From Ceratobasidium sp. AG-K (Eukaryota > Basidiomycota > Agaricomycetes > Cantharellales > Ceratobasidiaceae), in NCBI GenBank assembly GCA_037039685.1, contig JAWNGF010000010.1, forward strand, positions 1,054,001 to 1,118,000: DNA of 64,000 nucleotides. The letters are read 5' to 3'. The position numbers and the translations under genes were made by a program. Positions 14,481 to 25,579 of this stretch are shown piece after piece; the first letter of the stretch is position 1, and each line of letters opens with the position of its first letter. The notes below the pieces were generated by a model. That model did not search any database, was not told the DNA's origin, and saw nothing but the letters and a program-made list of their open reading frames with translations.

Positions 14481-15877
14481 TTACTCCGCCTTCGCGCGGG
14501 TATTGCCATATACAATCTGGTCCACCTTCTCCAACTGCCCGCGTGCACGGAGGAACAGACCTTTCCACAGCGTATCTGTGGGAGCAAACATACCTTGCAC
14601 AACCTATCAATACGTTGCACGAGCGATTTGAGTGCCAACTTACCAACACGCGACTGATACGCCGCATACCCAGGATACTTTCCACGGGAAATCGATTCCG
14701 TGAACGCAGTGCTGGCGATGAAGAGTGCAGAGAGTGCCAGAGGGGGGACGAGCGGCCACAAGTTAGTCAAGGTATCGGCATTGGCGTCTAGCTTCGCGGT
14801 TTCGGAGAGTGCATGAGTGCCGGTATGCGATGCCAGAATAGGGAAAAGCGCTTGCAAGAACTAGATGCGCGTTAGTCTACTACAGAGAATCGAAAACAGG
14901 CTACACATACCCAGAATGTTTGCTCGCAGAGGAAATTCGGATGCCTCGACCACGCCCAAAGTCCCTTGGTAATAAATCCCCTTTGAACATCCTCCTGCGT
15001 CCACCTAATCCTTGCCCCGGGCCATGCCCTCGAGCCAAACTGGCCTTGCGGTTTGTGCTCATCCGGGTGGGCATCATCGACGGGACGACTGTGCTTATAC
15101 GATTGGAAAGCATATTGTTGATTGTCAGCGGTGAACTGAATCGCGAGATCGAGGATGGTAAGAAATGCGAGTGTGTAGTCGGAAGTTGTGAGCGGGAGAT
15201 CATATTGGAACAGTGCGTGATGAGCTGGGAGCTACAACCCAACAGATTTAGCTGGGTCGGTACATGGTAGAACAAGGCGGTACTCACGGCCATCAGGAAT
15301 AAAAGAATATTCTGGGTTAAGGCTGCGCTAGAACGTTAACGGTATACCAGAATACGAGGCTTCGAGTGACATACCAATGAAGCCAAAGTTGAATATGCTA
15401 AATACCCAAGACGGGACCTTGGCACGGAAAATTGCCCAACGGTAGTCTTCGTCCTTGCTGGCAGGTGCGTCAGCTTTCTTGCGTAATGATCAAAAGAGCC
15501 GACCTACAGACTGAATAGCCCGCGTCGTGCGGTATTATAGCTCAAGCGGCAAGACCATAAGATCTAATAAACATTAAATGCTAATCCCTTCTCGCCTCGC
15601 TCGAACTCACTTGCAGTAGGACCATCAACACTCCTCTGCCGCTCACGCCCTGCTCACGAATCCATGCGTTATCGCCGTTTCCGTAGAGCGGTAGGTAGAT
15701 GCCCCAGTATGCCGAGTACAGAACGGGCAAGAACGTCCAGACTCGGTCGACCTGGCTAACATTTCCGGTGACTTCACCAGCGAGGAATGTCCAGGCAATA
15801 TTAAACAAACAGAATTTCACAGGAAAGTCTAGCGTTGGGTCAAGGCCTTTGGGGTGTGATTCAAGTAGAGGCGCCAT
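14481..15877 (-). CDS. DUF1295 integral membrane protein (steroid 5-alpha-reductase-like)
   Basis: Multi-pass membrane protein of the DUF1295 / steroid 5-alpha-reductase C-terminal superfamily. The start at 15877 gives MAPLLESHPKGLDPTLDF, followed by hydrophobic helices (FLPVLYSAYWGIYLP). Later exons read YTLAFLTILDLAIQFTADNQ, a basic loop (YKHSRPVDDAHPDEHKPQG) and then the family signature GFITKGLWAWSRHPNFLCEQ. After a further intron come LWPLVPPLALSALFIAST, TESISRGKYPGYAAYQSRVG and MFAPTDTLWKGLF, ending NTRAKAE at 14481. The last intron is 50 bases and splits the RVG|M codon neatly, which supports the model. The signature Arg-His-Pro-Asn segment is where related reductases bind NADPH, so a reductase role is possible. 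The substrate is unknown and many fungal members are uncharacterised. Intron borders near 15300-15560 are less certain. Confidence 0.85.
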
Positions 15878-16105
15878 GTTGGTAGTGACTGTCGCAGACA
15901 GCGAGGTCGTGGTAACTTATACACGTGTGTTGACGACCGTGATGTCACCTTTCAATTGAATCAACGATCGTCGATCGCACAAACACATTACATAATCCAC
16001 CCCACATGTTTACCCAAGATCACATCCGAATAGGGTACATAACCAACCGCATGTATTACAACGATAGTATATAGCTCAGGAGATAATAAACACACTGATA
16101 CGTAC

Positions 16106-18558
16106 TCAAGCAGTGACAGTCTTATTCGCAGTCTTGTTCTCAACCCATCGGTCACACACGTTTGGATTGCTAAGCTTACTCGGGTCCTTGGAAAAGTACC
16201 CAGCCTTGAGTGCATCAAAGTAGGACCTGGATTTCTAGCGCATCAGTAAGGAAGCAAAAAAGCTGGTAGAAGTTTGCCCACCAAGCAGGAATGTAAACCG
16301 AGCCAGGCTCGATTTTCATACTCCAGAAGATCCAGCCATCAGCCTGACCAGCATAGATGTGTCGTTGAGCGTCAGACCCTGATTAGAATTCGAGAATTGA
16401 GCGACGCTAGGATCTAATAAGCAAGGTGACCTACAATCTCGGACAAACTGGTTGCTAGCGTCAAAGTTGGTGGCCAGCGACCATTCACCAAATACTAGCG
16501 GTCGGTTCTTCTGGGCGGTCGCACGCTGGACACGGTCGGTGTCTGAAACACACTTGAGGGTCAAAGCTCTCAGCATAAACCACCCAAGCACTTACTGCAG
16601 ATAACCCGCATGTAGGATTCAGCATTGGGATCCGCAACACCACCTATCGCGCTTATTAGCCGAAGGCCTTTGGAATGTGAATCGAACGTACCAAAGTTGA
16701 AGTATAAATGCGCGTCATATAGCTGCGGGCCAATGGCGGCGTCAGCCGGGTTACTGTACTATGGTCAACTATAATTCCATCTGGAAATAAATTAAAATAC
16801 GCACGGTCCGTTATTAAACTGCCAGTCCTTGTTCATGAACCTATACTAGATTTCAGTTCCCGAAATACCCCAGATCAAAGAAATAACGTACGAGGTCATC
16901 AAACACTCTCCGGGTCGCTGCACTGGCTGGCCCGAAGTAACATATGCGCGAGCAATGCTGTGATGACGCCTGCGATCATTGCGCCTCTCCAAGTTCGAGT
17001 CATGAAGAGACCCAAGCTCAATCACGGGAGCAAACTCGGACCGCTTGGTGATATTCGCCTGGACGGGTCCATTAGCGCCCAGATGCCCACTGCTCCGCCC
17101 AGCACCATGTCCATGATTGATTTCCTCCATCTGAGCGTCGGCAGAAGGAGCGGCCTTGGCACCCGTGCCGATCACACGGCGGAGATCAGGCTCGGGAATA
17201 CCGAGTTGTTTGGCGATGTTGGGGAGGTAATTGGCAGTTGACCTCAAGACCGAAGCGATAGTGGGCTCGGCCAGGTTTGAAACTGGTAAAAGTCCGCGGC
17301 CGATGGAAGGAGTGGAGGTTGAATTAGTAGAGGCTAGAGAAGGGAAAATCTTGGACCGTTCGACGTTTGGGCACCGAACCCCAAGTGATTCTTCGACACT
17401 GCGAACAACCTTGACGAAGTTCTTTTGGTCTAGAGCAGGTAAAGAGGTATCAGGATCTTGGAAGTAGCTTCTAAAACTTGAACTTACATTCTCCGTACCC
17501 AGGAGTCTGGTTGGCGTCCATGATTGGTTCGTTGATAGCTTCGATGGCAAAGACAGTGCTGAAATCAGGATCCGTATGAACGAGTGTTGTCATAACCGAA
17601 GCCCAAGTCAATGCGCGATTATAGTTTTCCTCGGTCTAAGGGAAACGTAAATAATCCAACCAATCCAAAATATGGGAAACCTACATAAAACCTGACATCG
17701 CTTGTGCAGCGCCCAGCGAACATCTGATTTGGTGTGGCGACACCCGGAAGAGCATGCAGATCCAAGATAACATGGATGCCCTTGGCCTTGAGCATACGCA
17801 GACCGGCTTTGAGGTGCTTCATGCCACCTTGGGGCTGCGTGATCGGTTAGCAAATAGTTTCAGCCACATCTAGCCACTCACATAGAACTCTTCCGATCGA
17901 TCAACCAAGTCCTCAACAATCCAGTAACCCAGAGGGATCCGAACAGTGTTGAGATTAGCGTCAACAAGAGCATCGACGTCTTTCTGGGTGAACCAGGTTG
18001 ACCTTCAAGTGCGCACGGTTGATCAATACACCTCGGAGTGATTTCGGTTCCGCTTACCAATGCTTCTCAAAAACCTGGTTCGCCTTCGTTTGGCCGAGCT
18101 TCTGAACAAGTCCACTAGAAGGATGTCAATCCAGCGTGAATTTCACCACGAGCAAAAAAAACACTCACAATTCATGCGCTGCACACTTCGAGCAATCTGC
18201 GTCGCATATTTCTCCACCCATGGCTTGCCATTCTTTAGGAACTATCGAAACATTGTAAGCCAGGTTATACTTCGGACATGACTTATACCCACACATCCAT
18301 GGTTCGCTCACGAGCCTAAACAGTTACATGTGGTGAGCCACCGTGGTTGATAAAAGTCGCGAGTGCACAGTACGCGTTAGAGTACTTACCAGCTACCGAG
18401 CTAGGATATTTTTAGCACTAGCTTATACAATCACGCAGAAACAATGATAAACTTACGTTTACACCGTAAACTTTATCCACTGGCAGGCCGTTCGCGGCAG
18501 CAGCAACAACAGCTGCACCGATGAGACTAGCGCCCCAAACCGTAGTAGGCAACTTCAT
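16106..18558 (-). CDS. Exo-beta-1,3-glucanase, GH5 (paralogue 1)
   Basis: Secreted glycoside hydrolase family 5 enzyme acting on beta-1,3-glucan. The start at 18558 gives MKLPTTVWGASLIGAAVVAA, a signal peptide, then NGLPVDKVYGVN. An 11-base micro-exon (18390-18400) encodes LGSW, followed by LVSEPWMCG. Further exons give GIHVILDLHALPGVATPNQ, the acid/base motif FAIEAINEPIMDAN and, near the end, the nucleophile motif PLVFGEWSLATN. The C-terminus reads YFSKDPSKLSNPNVC ... ANKTVTA at 16106. Between NEP and the later strands is a long insertion of roughly 150 residues (NFVKVVRSVEESLGVRCP ... GHGAGRSSGHLGANGPV ... RRNDRRRHHS) not usual in yeast Exg1; the paralogue shares it. At least ten introns. 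A TATA-like box lies about 120 bases upstream. The family call is firm; exact specificity is inferred. Confidence 0.9.
18390..18400 (-). other. 11-base micro-exon of GH5 paralogue 1
   Basis: The bases CTCGGTAGCTG sit between an upstream intron ending in ...CCTAG and a downstream GTAAGT donor. They are required to join VYGVN to LVSEPWM as N-LGSW-L. The second paralogue has the same micro-exon at 24745-24755. Confidence 0.85.
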
Positions 18559-18678
18559 TACAAACGAGTGATGATATAGGCAGTAATGAGTGAAGAAAAG
18601 AGTGACTGGATGAGTAAGGGATAGAAAAGAGAGGAATCGCGGGAGGGAATCTGGGATAATAGATCTACGTTGAGAGGC

Positions 18679-18685
18679 ATTTATA
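18679..18685 (-). promoter_or_regulatory. TATA-like box of GH5 paralogue 1
   Basis: Reads TATAAAT on the minus strand about 120 bases upstream of the start at 18558. The other GH5 gene has a TATAAAA at almost the same distance. Confidence 0.5.
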
Positions 18686-20108
18686 GAATAACTTGTCAAC
18701 CGCTTGGCAGCTCGCGAAAACGAAGAAATACATCCATCAAAGTGCTCCTATTGATGTTCCAACCGATTTGAAGTGACAGGACACGGAGATTTTCCGAGCC
18801 GGGCGCTCAGTTGGCTAGTTGAGGAGAGTAAAAAAAGGAGTACGATCGAAGTCGGACAACATCTATACATTCAGTATGGTCGACATGGGAACTCGAGGTT
18901 TCGCTGGCGGTTAAGCACATGGCTCCAGATAAAATACCCCACATATTGGTGTCTCCGAACTCAAAACAATACACTTCCTGGAAGAAGGTCGAGAACGAAC
19001 GACGAGGTGGGGCAATGTCTCACGTGACTTATATTATCCTTAACTCGATTTGTGCTAGCGCTTTGATAAACATCACAGAGCACGGAAGTCCGGGCGCTCG
19101 AATGGCTCCAGCCTCCATTTCTCAACCTACTTGCGAATCATCGACGTAGAAGGTGCCGCAATTTTACCTCCGCATGATGGTTGACTAGGCTTGTTAACGA
19201 AATCTCTTCGAAGGAGGCTCTAGTAACTTAGCGAGGCGAGCCCCGAATAACTGCTTGTTCTGATATATCAATGCGATTGAGCTATATATAGTTATCAACA
19301 AGGTGACTTTGTTGACCGGGGTTCACTGCCGCCACGTCAGCGGGATAATCAAATAAATGGCTTACCGATTACAGCAACTCATCTTTTTCCGACGGGGGGG
19401 GGGGGGGTACCAGGAGGGTATTTGCGGTGCTCATGCTGTTGCCATAGAGGGTCTCCAGCTAAGAAACCGAGTAGATTATCTAGAAATGTAGAATACAGCA
19501 GGATCCCCGGACCTAATGGGACCTTCACAGGTTTGGCGCGACTTGAACCGCATCCGCAGATATATAAATCCAACAATCGCCGAAGCTCCAAGGTAGCTGT
19601 TTCAGATGCACACTCAAAGGAAAGGGTGACCCCTGAGTTGTAGATTAAAACATGTGGGAGATCTGGCCAATGCAATGCGTATAGTATATGCACAAATTTT
19701 CACAAATCCATACATCAGCGAGGACATAAAGTGGAATGGCACGTTGATGGCACGATCGAATCGCTAAAGCGACCAGGAATGAGATCCACGAAAGTAACTG
19801 AGGGAGACATGACAGCCATAATGGGATACGAGCCACGACCTCGGCTCCGTTCAATCAGTCATCAGGAGCTTGATGCTTCAGTGGGCCTACAACCAACCCC
19901 TTTCGCATGGACTCCCAACAGTATAAATTCGCATATCGAGACTTTTATTGAGCATAAAAACAAGTGACAAACCCGTTGAAGCTTTTATGGATCCCGAATA
20001 GGATGTTCAATATTTCACAATTTATTAGGAACAAATGCTACTAGCCGCATCTTAGTCCCAGCGGCCATAAAAATACATGTATCAAATCTCACCATTTGGA
20101 TCGCATCA
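18686..20108. other. Intergenic, no supported gene; short poly-G run
   Basis: Short frames only. Contains a poly-G run at 19394-19407. A TATA-like string (TATATATAG) near 19283 has no gene assigned to it. Confidence 0.45.
19394..19407. repeat. Poly-G homopolymer
   Basis: A run of about 14 G on the plus strand in otherwise unremarkable intergenic sequence; a likely spot for length errors. Confidence 0.9.
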
Positions 20109-20417
20109 TTAGCCTCCTCCGCAACCCCCGCCGCAACCCCCTCCTCCGCATCCACCGTGCTCACCAGATGAATGGGTCCCGCCTGTAGATATATATGCGG
20201 GCATGAGATATGAACTCGCGTCCCCCCGGGTGGATCGCTTCACTCGAGTGACGGGTTTCTTTTTCGCGCGACGCCTCGCTGGAGAGGTTGAAACTGTGCG
20301 TAATGGCTGCTCTTCTAAACCAGGTCGCCTTGCGGTACTAATCACCGATTGAGGGTGTTGGTGTTCAGGATTGGGAGCTGGTTCGCGCTCCAACGCCTTG
20401 CTTGAGTTACAACCCAT
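20109..20417 (-). CDS. Small MGC-type, Gly/Cys-tailed protein
   Basis: Single-exon frame of 102 residues from an ATG at 20417. The frame opens further upstream (to 20507), but this start gives MGCNSSKALE, a textbook N-myristoylation signal (Gly2, Ser at 5 and 6, Lys7) with a neighbouring Cys3 that could be palmitoylated. The middle is basic (RRRAKKKPVTRVKR). The end is a compositionally extreme Gly/Cys tail (GGCGGGGCGGGCGGG) preceded by HSSGEHGG. No known domain is seen. From these features it could be a small membrane-anchored protein, perhaps metal-binding through the Cys residues. It lies between the two GH5 genes with no partner. It could still be a chance frame; the coincidence of a lipidation start and a patterned tail argues against that. 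Confidence 0.5.
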   Translation of the reverse strand: MGCNSSKALEREPAPNPEHQHPQSVISTARRPGLEEQPLRTVSTSPARRRAKKKPVTRVKRSTRGDASSYLMPAYISTGGTHSSGEHGGCGGGGCGGGCGGG

Positions 20418-21382
20418 AGTATTTGGTGTGCACAGTGAAGGGTTTGGTGAGGACTCGCCATACAAGTGCTCGTAATTTATAGGCTCGACTCCCAAAACTA
20501 AGTACAAGGTGTGCGCCGTATTTATTTATGAGGCGCTGTGGATTTAAACGATCGATGGCTCAAGTCCCAACCGGCTTCGAGTTAATTCAGCCGCCATTAA
20601 CCCTCTCAGCATCGCCTTCCCGGTCTGGTCATTGGTTGAAAATTCTTGATACGCCTTTGGGATATCCTCACCTCGCCATAGGACAGTATCAGAAATAACA
20701 TCTACATCGCAGAGGCACCCATCAGTCCGTCATAGCGGTACCCTGAAACGCATGGGGTTGGAGTGCAGTTCACTTGCATACTACTATGGGATTAAGCTCG
20801 GTATCCCGACGTAGATATCTCGACACAGGATTGGCGATCTTTTGGTACGAGGAAAAACTCCTCACCTACAAGGAAATCCCAGCTAGCGCCAGGAGCACGC
20901 GGTGAGCTCCAATAGACTATTTTTACTGCTACATCAGGATAGGCGCTTGTCCTGTGGTAGACAATACAGTAGAGAACCACGTATTACCAGTCAAGCTTTG
21001 CCGCGCATACATGTACGCAATGTTATGCGTCTAAGTATTGAACATTAAGTTGACCTCAGGACATGCATGGGTGGTATTTTACGGGGTACCTTCCTGTAGA
21101 ACAGGTTAGGGTTGAGGACGAAGGTGCCGCGCAGACAGGAAGATGAGCTGATACAGCTTGTGAAGGACAGACTCACTGGCGATACCTTGGAACTCCCGGC
21201 TCAGCAGAAGGAGCTGGGTGCAACAAGTTGAATTTCTCGAGATTTGTGTGCCGAAGGTTTTCAAATACACGTGACTTCTGACCTGAAGCTAAGAAATGAG
21301 TCAGGCCAGCTAGGATTCTCGCCTGACTCGTTTTGTCTACAACAGCTCACTGACATCCCGAAGGCTACTCCTCTCTTTGAAG
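20418..21382. other. Intergenic, no supported gene
   Basis: Upstream flank shared by the small MGC protein (minus) and the GNAT gene (plus), so the promoters are divergent. No frame with a recognisable domain. Confidence 0.45.
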
Positions 21383-22393
21383 ATGAGTTTCATCAACAAC
21401 TACACCGCTTCGCACTCGCCGCACTCATCTTCACTTGCCTGGCCCGATCACGTACCATATGACTTGAACTTTTGTCTCCCCATACGTGAGCTAGAGACTG
21501 AGAAAATAAAGCTTTCTCCTTTAATCGTAAGTATCCTTCTCTATTTTTAATCTTCTCGATCCCATATAAGGTAGTAAACACCTGGAACAACGCAGGTCCA
21601 CTTTTGCTTGTCAACTCTCGGTCACTAACAGATCTGATTCTTGAAATCTTTAGCCACATCTCTACGCCCAAGCGGTATTTGAGCTTATCCAACAGTACCC
21701 ATCAGTGATGCGCTACATGGCATCTCATCCATTCCCTTCCACCACAGATTTCGAAGCATACATTGAGTCAACGCGATCCAACCCGGCGGCGTGTTTGTTT
21801 GTTATATTGGATAAAACAAAGCCAAATGCCGCTTCTGAAACCAATTATGAGGCTGGTATGTACCTGGTCTCTTCTCCTGAAGCATATCCTGCTAGTTCTG
21901 ACATTGGCATCAAGTGAAAGAGTCCATCATGGGCGTAATCAACTACTGTACTGCATCCCCCGCTTCTGCAACTCTCGAACTCGGCTTCGCTATAGTGTTT
22001 CCTCCTTATCAACGAACACACGTCTCCACTCACACACTTGGGTTAATGATGCAATACGCCTTGGATACACCTGCCCAAGGTGGACTAGGAATGCGTCGAC
22101 TCCAATGGCAAGCACACTCCAGAAATACACCAAGCATCAAAGCTGCTCAAAGGATGGGGTTCAGGTTGGAAGGAACTCTCAAGTGCGTATTGATTTGGAG
22201 GCATACAGCTAAACTAACGCATTGATTTGATAGTTGGTATCGCCCACTTGCTCCTGGGAAGGAAAGCAGCGCACCTTTCAGAGCGGACGATTCCCTAGGC
22301 GTCCCTACGAGCAACTCAGTCATGCACTCAGCGTGTTGGGACGACTGGGAAAATGGTGTGAGGAACCATGTTCTCGAGCTCATGAGGAGATAG
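21383..22393 (+). CDS. GNAT-family N-acetyltransferase (RimJ/RimL-like)
   Basis: Acetyl-CoA-dependent acetyltransferase of the GNAT fold, about 250 residues over four exons. The start at 21383 gives MSFINNYTASHSPHSSS and LNFCLPIRELETEKIKLSP. After an intron the sequence reads PHLYAQAVFELIQQYPSV and ACLFVILDKTKP. The third exon has GVINYCTASPASATLELGFA, the VFPPYQRTHVSTHTLGLMMQ segment (beta4 and the start of the acetyl-CoA helix), and the family's typical late stretch RRLQWQAHSRNTPSIKAAQR with MGFRLEGTL. The last exon reads NWYRPLAPGKESSA and ends LELMRR at 22393. Introns are about 55-130 bases with clean GT/AG. These features match RimJ/RimL-type enzymes that act on small molecules or protein N-termini; the substrate cannot be told. 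The gene converges on GH5 paralogue 2, with 123 bases between stop codons. Confidence 0.88.
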
Positions 22394-22516
22394 AACACGT
22401 ACATTTCGAGGTAATGACGCATACAGCCAGCTTATCCATGACTGATGGAGCGGATCAAATAAATTACAATGACGACATTACAAAACTGATAGAAACGCAT
22501 GTCCCGGTTTACCCAA

Positions 22517-24913
22517 TCAAGCAGTAGCAGTACCGTTCGCGATCCACGGCTTGCAGATGTCGGGGTTCTTAAGCTTGCTCGGGTCCTTGGTGAAATACCC
22601 GGCCTTGAGAGACTCGAAGTAGGACCTAAGATTATGAGAGGTGTAAGAATGACAGTCTGATGTGATAAATTTCGGGCGCACCAGTAGGGAATGTTAGGCG
22701 AGCCCTCTTCAATCTTGAAGCTCCAGAAAATCCAGCCGTCGGCCTGGCCAGCGTAAATGTGCCTCTGAGCATCAGCCCCTGTGAACAAGGCGATTAGTTG
22801 ACTTGCTCGCGGCCATCGATAAGCTGGCTCACAATCATAAAGGAACTCAGGGGTGTGGGCAAAGTTGGTAGCCAAGGACCACTCGCCAAACACGAGTGGG
22901 CGGTTGCCATCCTCGGTGGCGACCCGCACGCGGTCGGTGTCTGACATGTAGATTGAGCATTGAGTTTGGATTAAACCGAAGGGACTTACTGCAGATGACT
23001 TTCATATAAGACTCCGCATTCGGATCAGCGACACCGCCTATATGGATTATCAGAATAAGCTTCAGAGCCTCCCAAAGCAAACATACCGAATGAGAAATAC
23101 AAGTGGGCGTCATAAAGCTGAGGCCCAATGGCAGCATCGGCAGGGTTACTATATTTGTGCAATTTAGTACACACTCAACCAACGAAAACGTAGAACCACA
23201 CTCACGGAGGATTGTTGTACTGCCAGCCCTTGTTCATGAACCTGGGAAAATATAAGGCACTACTACCGCCAACTGAGAATTCAACTCACGAAGTCATCAG
23301 GCACTCTTTCTTTGCACCCTTGCTGAGAGTAGCAGAAACACCGCGAGCATGATGGCGGCGCCGGCGGTCATTATGCCTCTCCAAGCTCGACCCGTGGGGA
23401 ACTTCAGCTTCGATCTCGATCTCGAGTTCATTCGAGCGCTTTACAGGCTTGACATTGACAGGGCCGTTGGAACCCATGAAACCACTCGACCTCCCTGCGC
23501 CGTGGCCTTCCTTGACTTTCTCAGGATGGGAATCGACAGCGATAGCATCGTCGCCAATCGCACGACGGAGATGGGTGCTGGACAAGCCGAGTTGGAAGGC
23601 GATACCCGGCAGACACTCGGCCGTGGACTTCAAGACTGCTGCAAGGATGGGATCGGCCTCTTTCGCAACGGCAAGGAGGCCATTGTCAATCGAAGATGTG
23701 GAGTTGGTGTTGGAAAAGAGTTTAGTGTAGTCCGTATCGGGGCAACGAACTCCGAGAGCGAGTTCGACCATGCGGACGACCTTGACAAAATTCTTTTGGT
23801 CTGCCATCGAAAATAAGTTGGTAGTTTCACACTAGGGACAACTAACGTACAGTCTCCGTATCCGGGAGTATTGTTAGCATCCATGATCGGCTCGTTGATA
23901 GCCTGGATGGAAAAGACAGTGCTGAAATCGGGGTCCATATGACTGAGCGCAGTCATGACGGCAGCCCAGGTCAGTGCACGATTGTAGTTCTCCGTTTTCT
24001 GAAATAATGTTTAGAAAGTGTCTTTGGGCTCCTAGGGTACTCACGTAGAATTGAGCGTCAGATGTGCAACGACCGGCAAACATCTGATTCGGGGAAGCAA
24101 CGCCAGGAAGAGCATGGTGATCCAGAATAACGTGGATACCCTTCTCCTTGAGCATGCGAAGACCTTTCTTAAGCCACTTCATACCACCTCGAGGCTACAA
24201 TACTTGGTCAGATTATAGCAGGGCGCTAAAGTTGATCCACATACATAAAACTCTGTGTTGCGGTCGACCAACGATTCTACAATCCAATAGCCGAGGGGGA
24301 TCCGAACAGTGTTGAGGCCGGCATCGGCGATCTCGTTCACGCTGTCCTGAGTGAACCAGGTTGACCTTTGGAGAAATATGATCAACCGAGATGCATAAAT
24401 GGGTAACTCGAGTATGCATACCAATGCTTCTCAAACACCTTGTCTGCTGCATCTTGTCCTAGCTTCTGAACGAGACCACTAGGCGAGGATGCAACATTAG
24501 CAGCAGTTCTTATTTTCTAAAGGGGCCCCTTCTCACAATTCATGCGCAGCGCATCTCGAGCAGTCGTCGTCGCAGATCTCACCGCCCATTGCTTGCCACT
24601 CTTTAGGGACTGCGAGTGGAGTATAAGCACGATTTTACTTTTAGAAGGTTAGCTGGGATACGTACACTGCCATGGTTCGCTGAGTAGCCTTGATAATCCC
24701 AGGTAGTGAGACATAGGGGAAGGCTATAAACTTTGTCGACTTACCAGCTACCAAGCTATAACAAAATGTGTTATTGCTTATTGCTAGACACAGTGATATG
24801 TAGAAACTTACGTTAACGCCGTACACCTTGTCTACAGGGAGACCGTTTTTCGCTGCAGATATCGCAGTGGCACCAAGCAAGGCGGCGCCGGAAGTAAGTA
24901 TGTGAAGTTTCAT
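22517..24913 (-). CDS. Exo-beta-1,3-glucanase, GH5 (paralogue 2)
   Basis: Close paralogue of the gene at 16106-18558 with the same exon plan. The start at 24913 gives MKLHILTSGAALLGATAISA, a signal peptide, then NGLPVDKVYGVN. The same 11-base micro-exon (24745-24755) encodes LGSW. Motifs in order: GIHVILDHHALPGVASPNQ, NEP motif FSIQAINEPIMDAN (acid/base Glu) and PLVFGEWSLATN (nucleophile Glu). The C-terminus is YFTKDPSKLKNPDIC ... NGTATA at 22517. The extra segment between the two catalytic motifs is also present (NFVKVVRMVELALGVRCP, HGAGRSSGFMGSNGPV, RHNDRRRRHHARG). Expected to be secreted and to hydrolyse or remodel beta-1,3-glucan in the cell wall. A TATA-like box lies about 125 bases upstream. 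The pair encloses a GNAT gene and a small MGC protein, so the duplication is not a simple adjacent tandem. Confidence 0.9.
24745..24755 (-). other. 11-base micro-exon of GH5 paralogue 2
   Basis: The bases CTTGGTAGCTG lie between ...TATAG and GTAAGT and encode LGSW across the junctions, as in paralogue 1. Confidence 0.85.
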
Positions 24914-25037
24914 CTCAAAAGACCAACGATCCGAGAGAATAACGAATGGCTGTAGGCGGTGCGAAAGGGAGTGATTGGGAAACTATAGAGGCTGCTGAGG
25001 GAGGCAAGCTGGGAATTGAATCGGCATTTGACAGGTC

Positions 25038-25044
25038 TTTTATA
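25038..25044 (-). promoter_or_regulatory. TATA-like box of GH5 paralogue 2
   Basis: Reads TATAAAA on the minus strand about 125 bases upstream of the start at 24913, matching the arrangement in paralogue 1. Confidence 0.5.
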
Positions 25045-25579
25045 GACGTTGAGCTCGGTGGTTTCGGAAAACCAACAACATGGCCTTTGGTCTGTTGGAG
25101 CCTAGCTCGATTTGATTTGCGGTGTAGTCGGGGAATATGCTTCCTTGCATGTCCTCAGCCTGATCTGCCATCAAGAAGGGAAAAGAACCTGCTTTACGAG
25201 AAGAACCCAAAAATCTAGACATTTCGGGCGTGTACTACTCGTTTCAAGTCATAATCGTTGGTTGATGAAGCGAAGTGCTAGGAGCATTCAATTCAGACTG
25301 TCCAGAGGCATTTAAAATGAATACTCAATGAGCATGCGGGGAAGGTGTGGGGACCAGATCGTGTTTGCTGTGGCTATGCTGGGGCTCTTGATTAGTCATT
25401 ACGTCCCAACAGCCGTAGCGCCGGTCTCCTTGGCCTCACCACGACTCCACCTTCGAGATAGATTCTGTTCCTGGTTGTCTCTTGTCCACCCGGTCGTCTG
25501 AATTCTGTTTGCCTACTCGGAGAATATCTAACTCGTCTCATCAATCTCTCAATTTAAGCAACGTAATCTTGTGGCAAGC
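25045..25579. other. Intergenic region between divergent GH5-2 and ATG101
   Basis: Upstream regions of both divergently transcribed genes. No gene or repeat is seen. Confidence 0.5.
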
